Positions 63,512 through 64,000 of a DNA stretch of 64,000 nt are shown piece after piece. This DNA comes from Prochlorococcus sp. AG-363-P19 (lineage in GTDB: Bacteria > Cyanobacteriota > Cyanobacteriia > PCC-6307 > Cyanobiaceae). The notes beneath the pieces were generated by a model. That model saw only the letters and a list, made by a program, of their open reading frames with translations. It was not told the DNA's origin and ran no database searches. Position numbers and translations under genes: made by a program. The DNA is taken from positions 62,001 to 126,000 of the forward strand of contig QCGG01000003.1 of assembly GCA_003280055.1 (NCBI GenBank), read 5' to 3'. How positions within the stretch are numbered: position 1 is the stretch's first letter; every line of letters starts with the position of its first letter.

Positions 63512-64000
63512 ATGATCAATTGTGTTAAGGATTTAGATAAAGCAAGACAAGCGCTTCAAAATTTGTCTGCCCGCACAAGTCAAAAATCCCAAAAGGCTGC
63601 CATAGCAACAGTTGATGAAATCCTGAGGAAGGTAAGAGGTGAAGGTGACAAAGCCCTAATTAGCTATACCGAACGATTTGATGGATTTAGCCCACAACCT
63701 TTACAAATTCCTAATGAGATCCTGAAAGAAGCATGGGAACAAACTCCTACTGTTCTCAAAAATGCCCTTTTACTGGCAAAACAAAGAATCGAAGACTTTC
63801 ATCAAAAACAAAAACCTAATGACGTGGTTTATCAAGGCATTCATGGTGAACGTTTAGGAAGAAGATGGAGTCCTGTTAAAAATGCTGGGATTTATGTGCC
63901 AGGAGGGAAAGCCGCGTATCCAAGCACAGTACTTATGAATGCCATACCAGCGAAGGTAGCAGGAGTAGAACGCTTAATCATGGCTTCTCCAGCGAACGAA
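63512..64000 (+). CDS. hisD: Histidinol dehydrogenase, 5' part
   Basis: The open frame from ATG 63512 runs to the window edge, with 163 codons visible and no stop. It reads IATVDEILRKVRGEGDKALI, then SYTERFDGF, then the hallmark AGIYVPGGKAAYPSTVLM, which identifies HisD, the enzyme oxidising histidinol to histidine in the last two steps of the pathway. The visible part covers roughly the first third of the usual 430 residues; the C-terminal metal and NAD sites are outside. It is divergent from rpsT. Confidence 0.92.
   Translation, partial: MINCVKDLDKARQALQNLSARTSQKSQKAAIATVDEILRKVRGEGDKALISYTERFDGFSPQPLQIPNEILKEAWEQTPTVLKNALLLAKQRIEDFHQKQKPNDVVYQGIHGERLGRRWSPVKNAGIYVPGGKAAYPSTVLMNAIPAKVAGVERLIMASPANE

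Overview
The window looks like a compact chromosome segment from a low-light Prochlorococcus (marine picocyanobacterium). The evidence is a visibly AT-leaning but not extreme base composition, very short intergenic spaces, RNA polymerase beta-prime split into rpoC1 and rpoC2, a complete cyanobacterial ATP synthase with b and b' subunits, System II cytochrome c assembly genes, a high-light-inducible (Hli) protein, Ycf35, Ycf65/PSRP-3, PII, and a bioF-(BioK-like)-bioC-bioD-bioA cluster. The strain-level guess (SS120/MIT9211-like) is inference from recalled gene order and protein sequence, not from any search.

Layout. 0.3-5.5 kb: a DUF1818 gene, rpoZ and a small cyanobacterial gene on the minus strand, then a divergent Hsp70-family gene, pyrR, gpmI and secG. 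5.7-8.4 kb: a small unknown gene, then groEL and groES with a CIRCE-like upstream element. 8.5-12.6 kb: atpD-atpC (F1 beta and epsilon), a short transaldolase-like gene, the PSRP-3 gene, and a HAD hydrolase whose active-site motif lies upstream of every ATG/GTG/TTG. 12.6-20.1 kb: pepP, then a chain on the plus strand of a CNNM/CBS membrane protein, a GTPase, nadD-like, nadE and ald. 20.2-27.7 kb: a DUF3326 pair and the main ATP synthase operon atpI-B-E-F'-F-H-A-G on the minus strand. 27.8-34.6 kb: methyltransferase, ftsW, ccdA, ccs1, queF, a small gene, glnB and tlyA. 34.7-40.8 kb: small gene, purB, fumC and a large Ski2-like helicase. 40.8-45.9 kb: the biotin cluster. 45.9-52.4 kb: a J-domain membrane protein, rsmG, the ferredoxin/Ycf35/DUF2997 trio, a HEAT-repeat protein, a previously hidden 41-residue membrane protein, a sodium/solute symporter, rlmN and hli. 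52.5-61.9 kb: rpoB-rpoC1-rpoC2. 62.2-64 kb: tatD, rpsT and the start of hisD, which runs off the edge.

Almost everything is core housekeeping: energy (ATP synthase), transcription (rpoB/C1/C2/Z), protein folding, NAD, biotin and queuosine-type cofactors, cytochrome c assembly and nitrogen signalling. I see no insertion sequence, CRISPR array, prophage, rRNA or tRNA gene. The items most worth a second look are the non-AUG start of the HAD gene, an inverted pair of DnaA-box-like sequences at 186-242, several unannotated small proteins, PII with Phe at position 51, the degenerate CIRCE, hairpins inside the atp operon, and G-homopolymer tracts in coding sequence.
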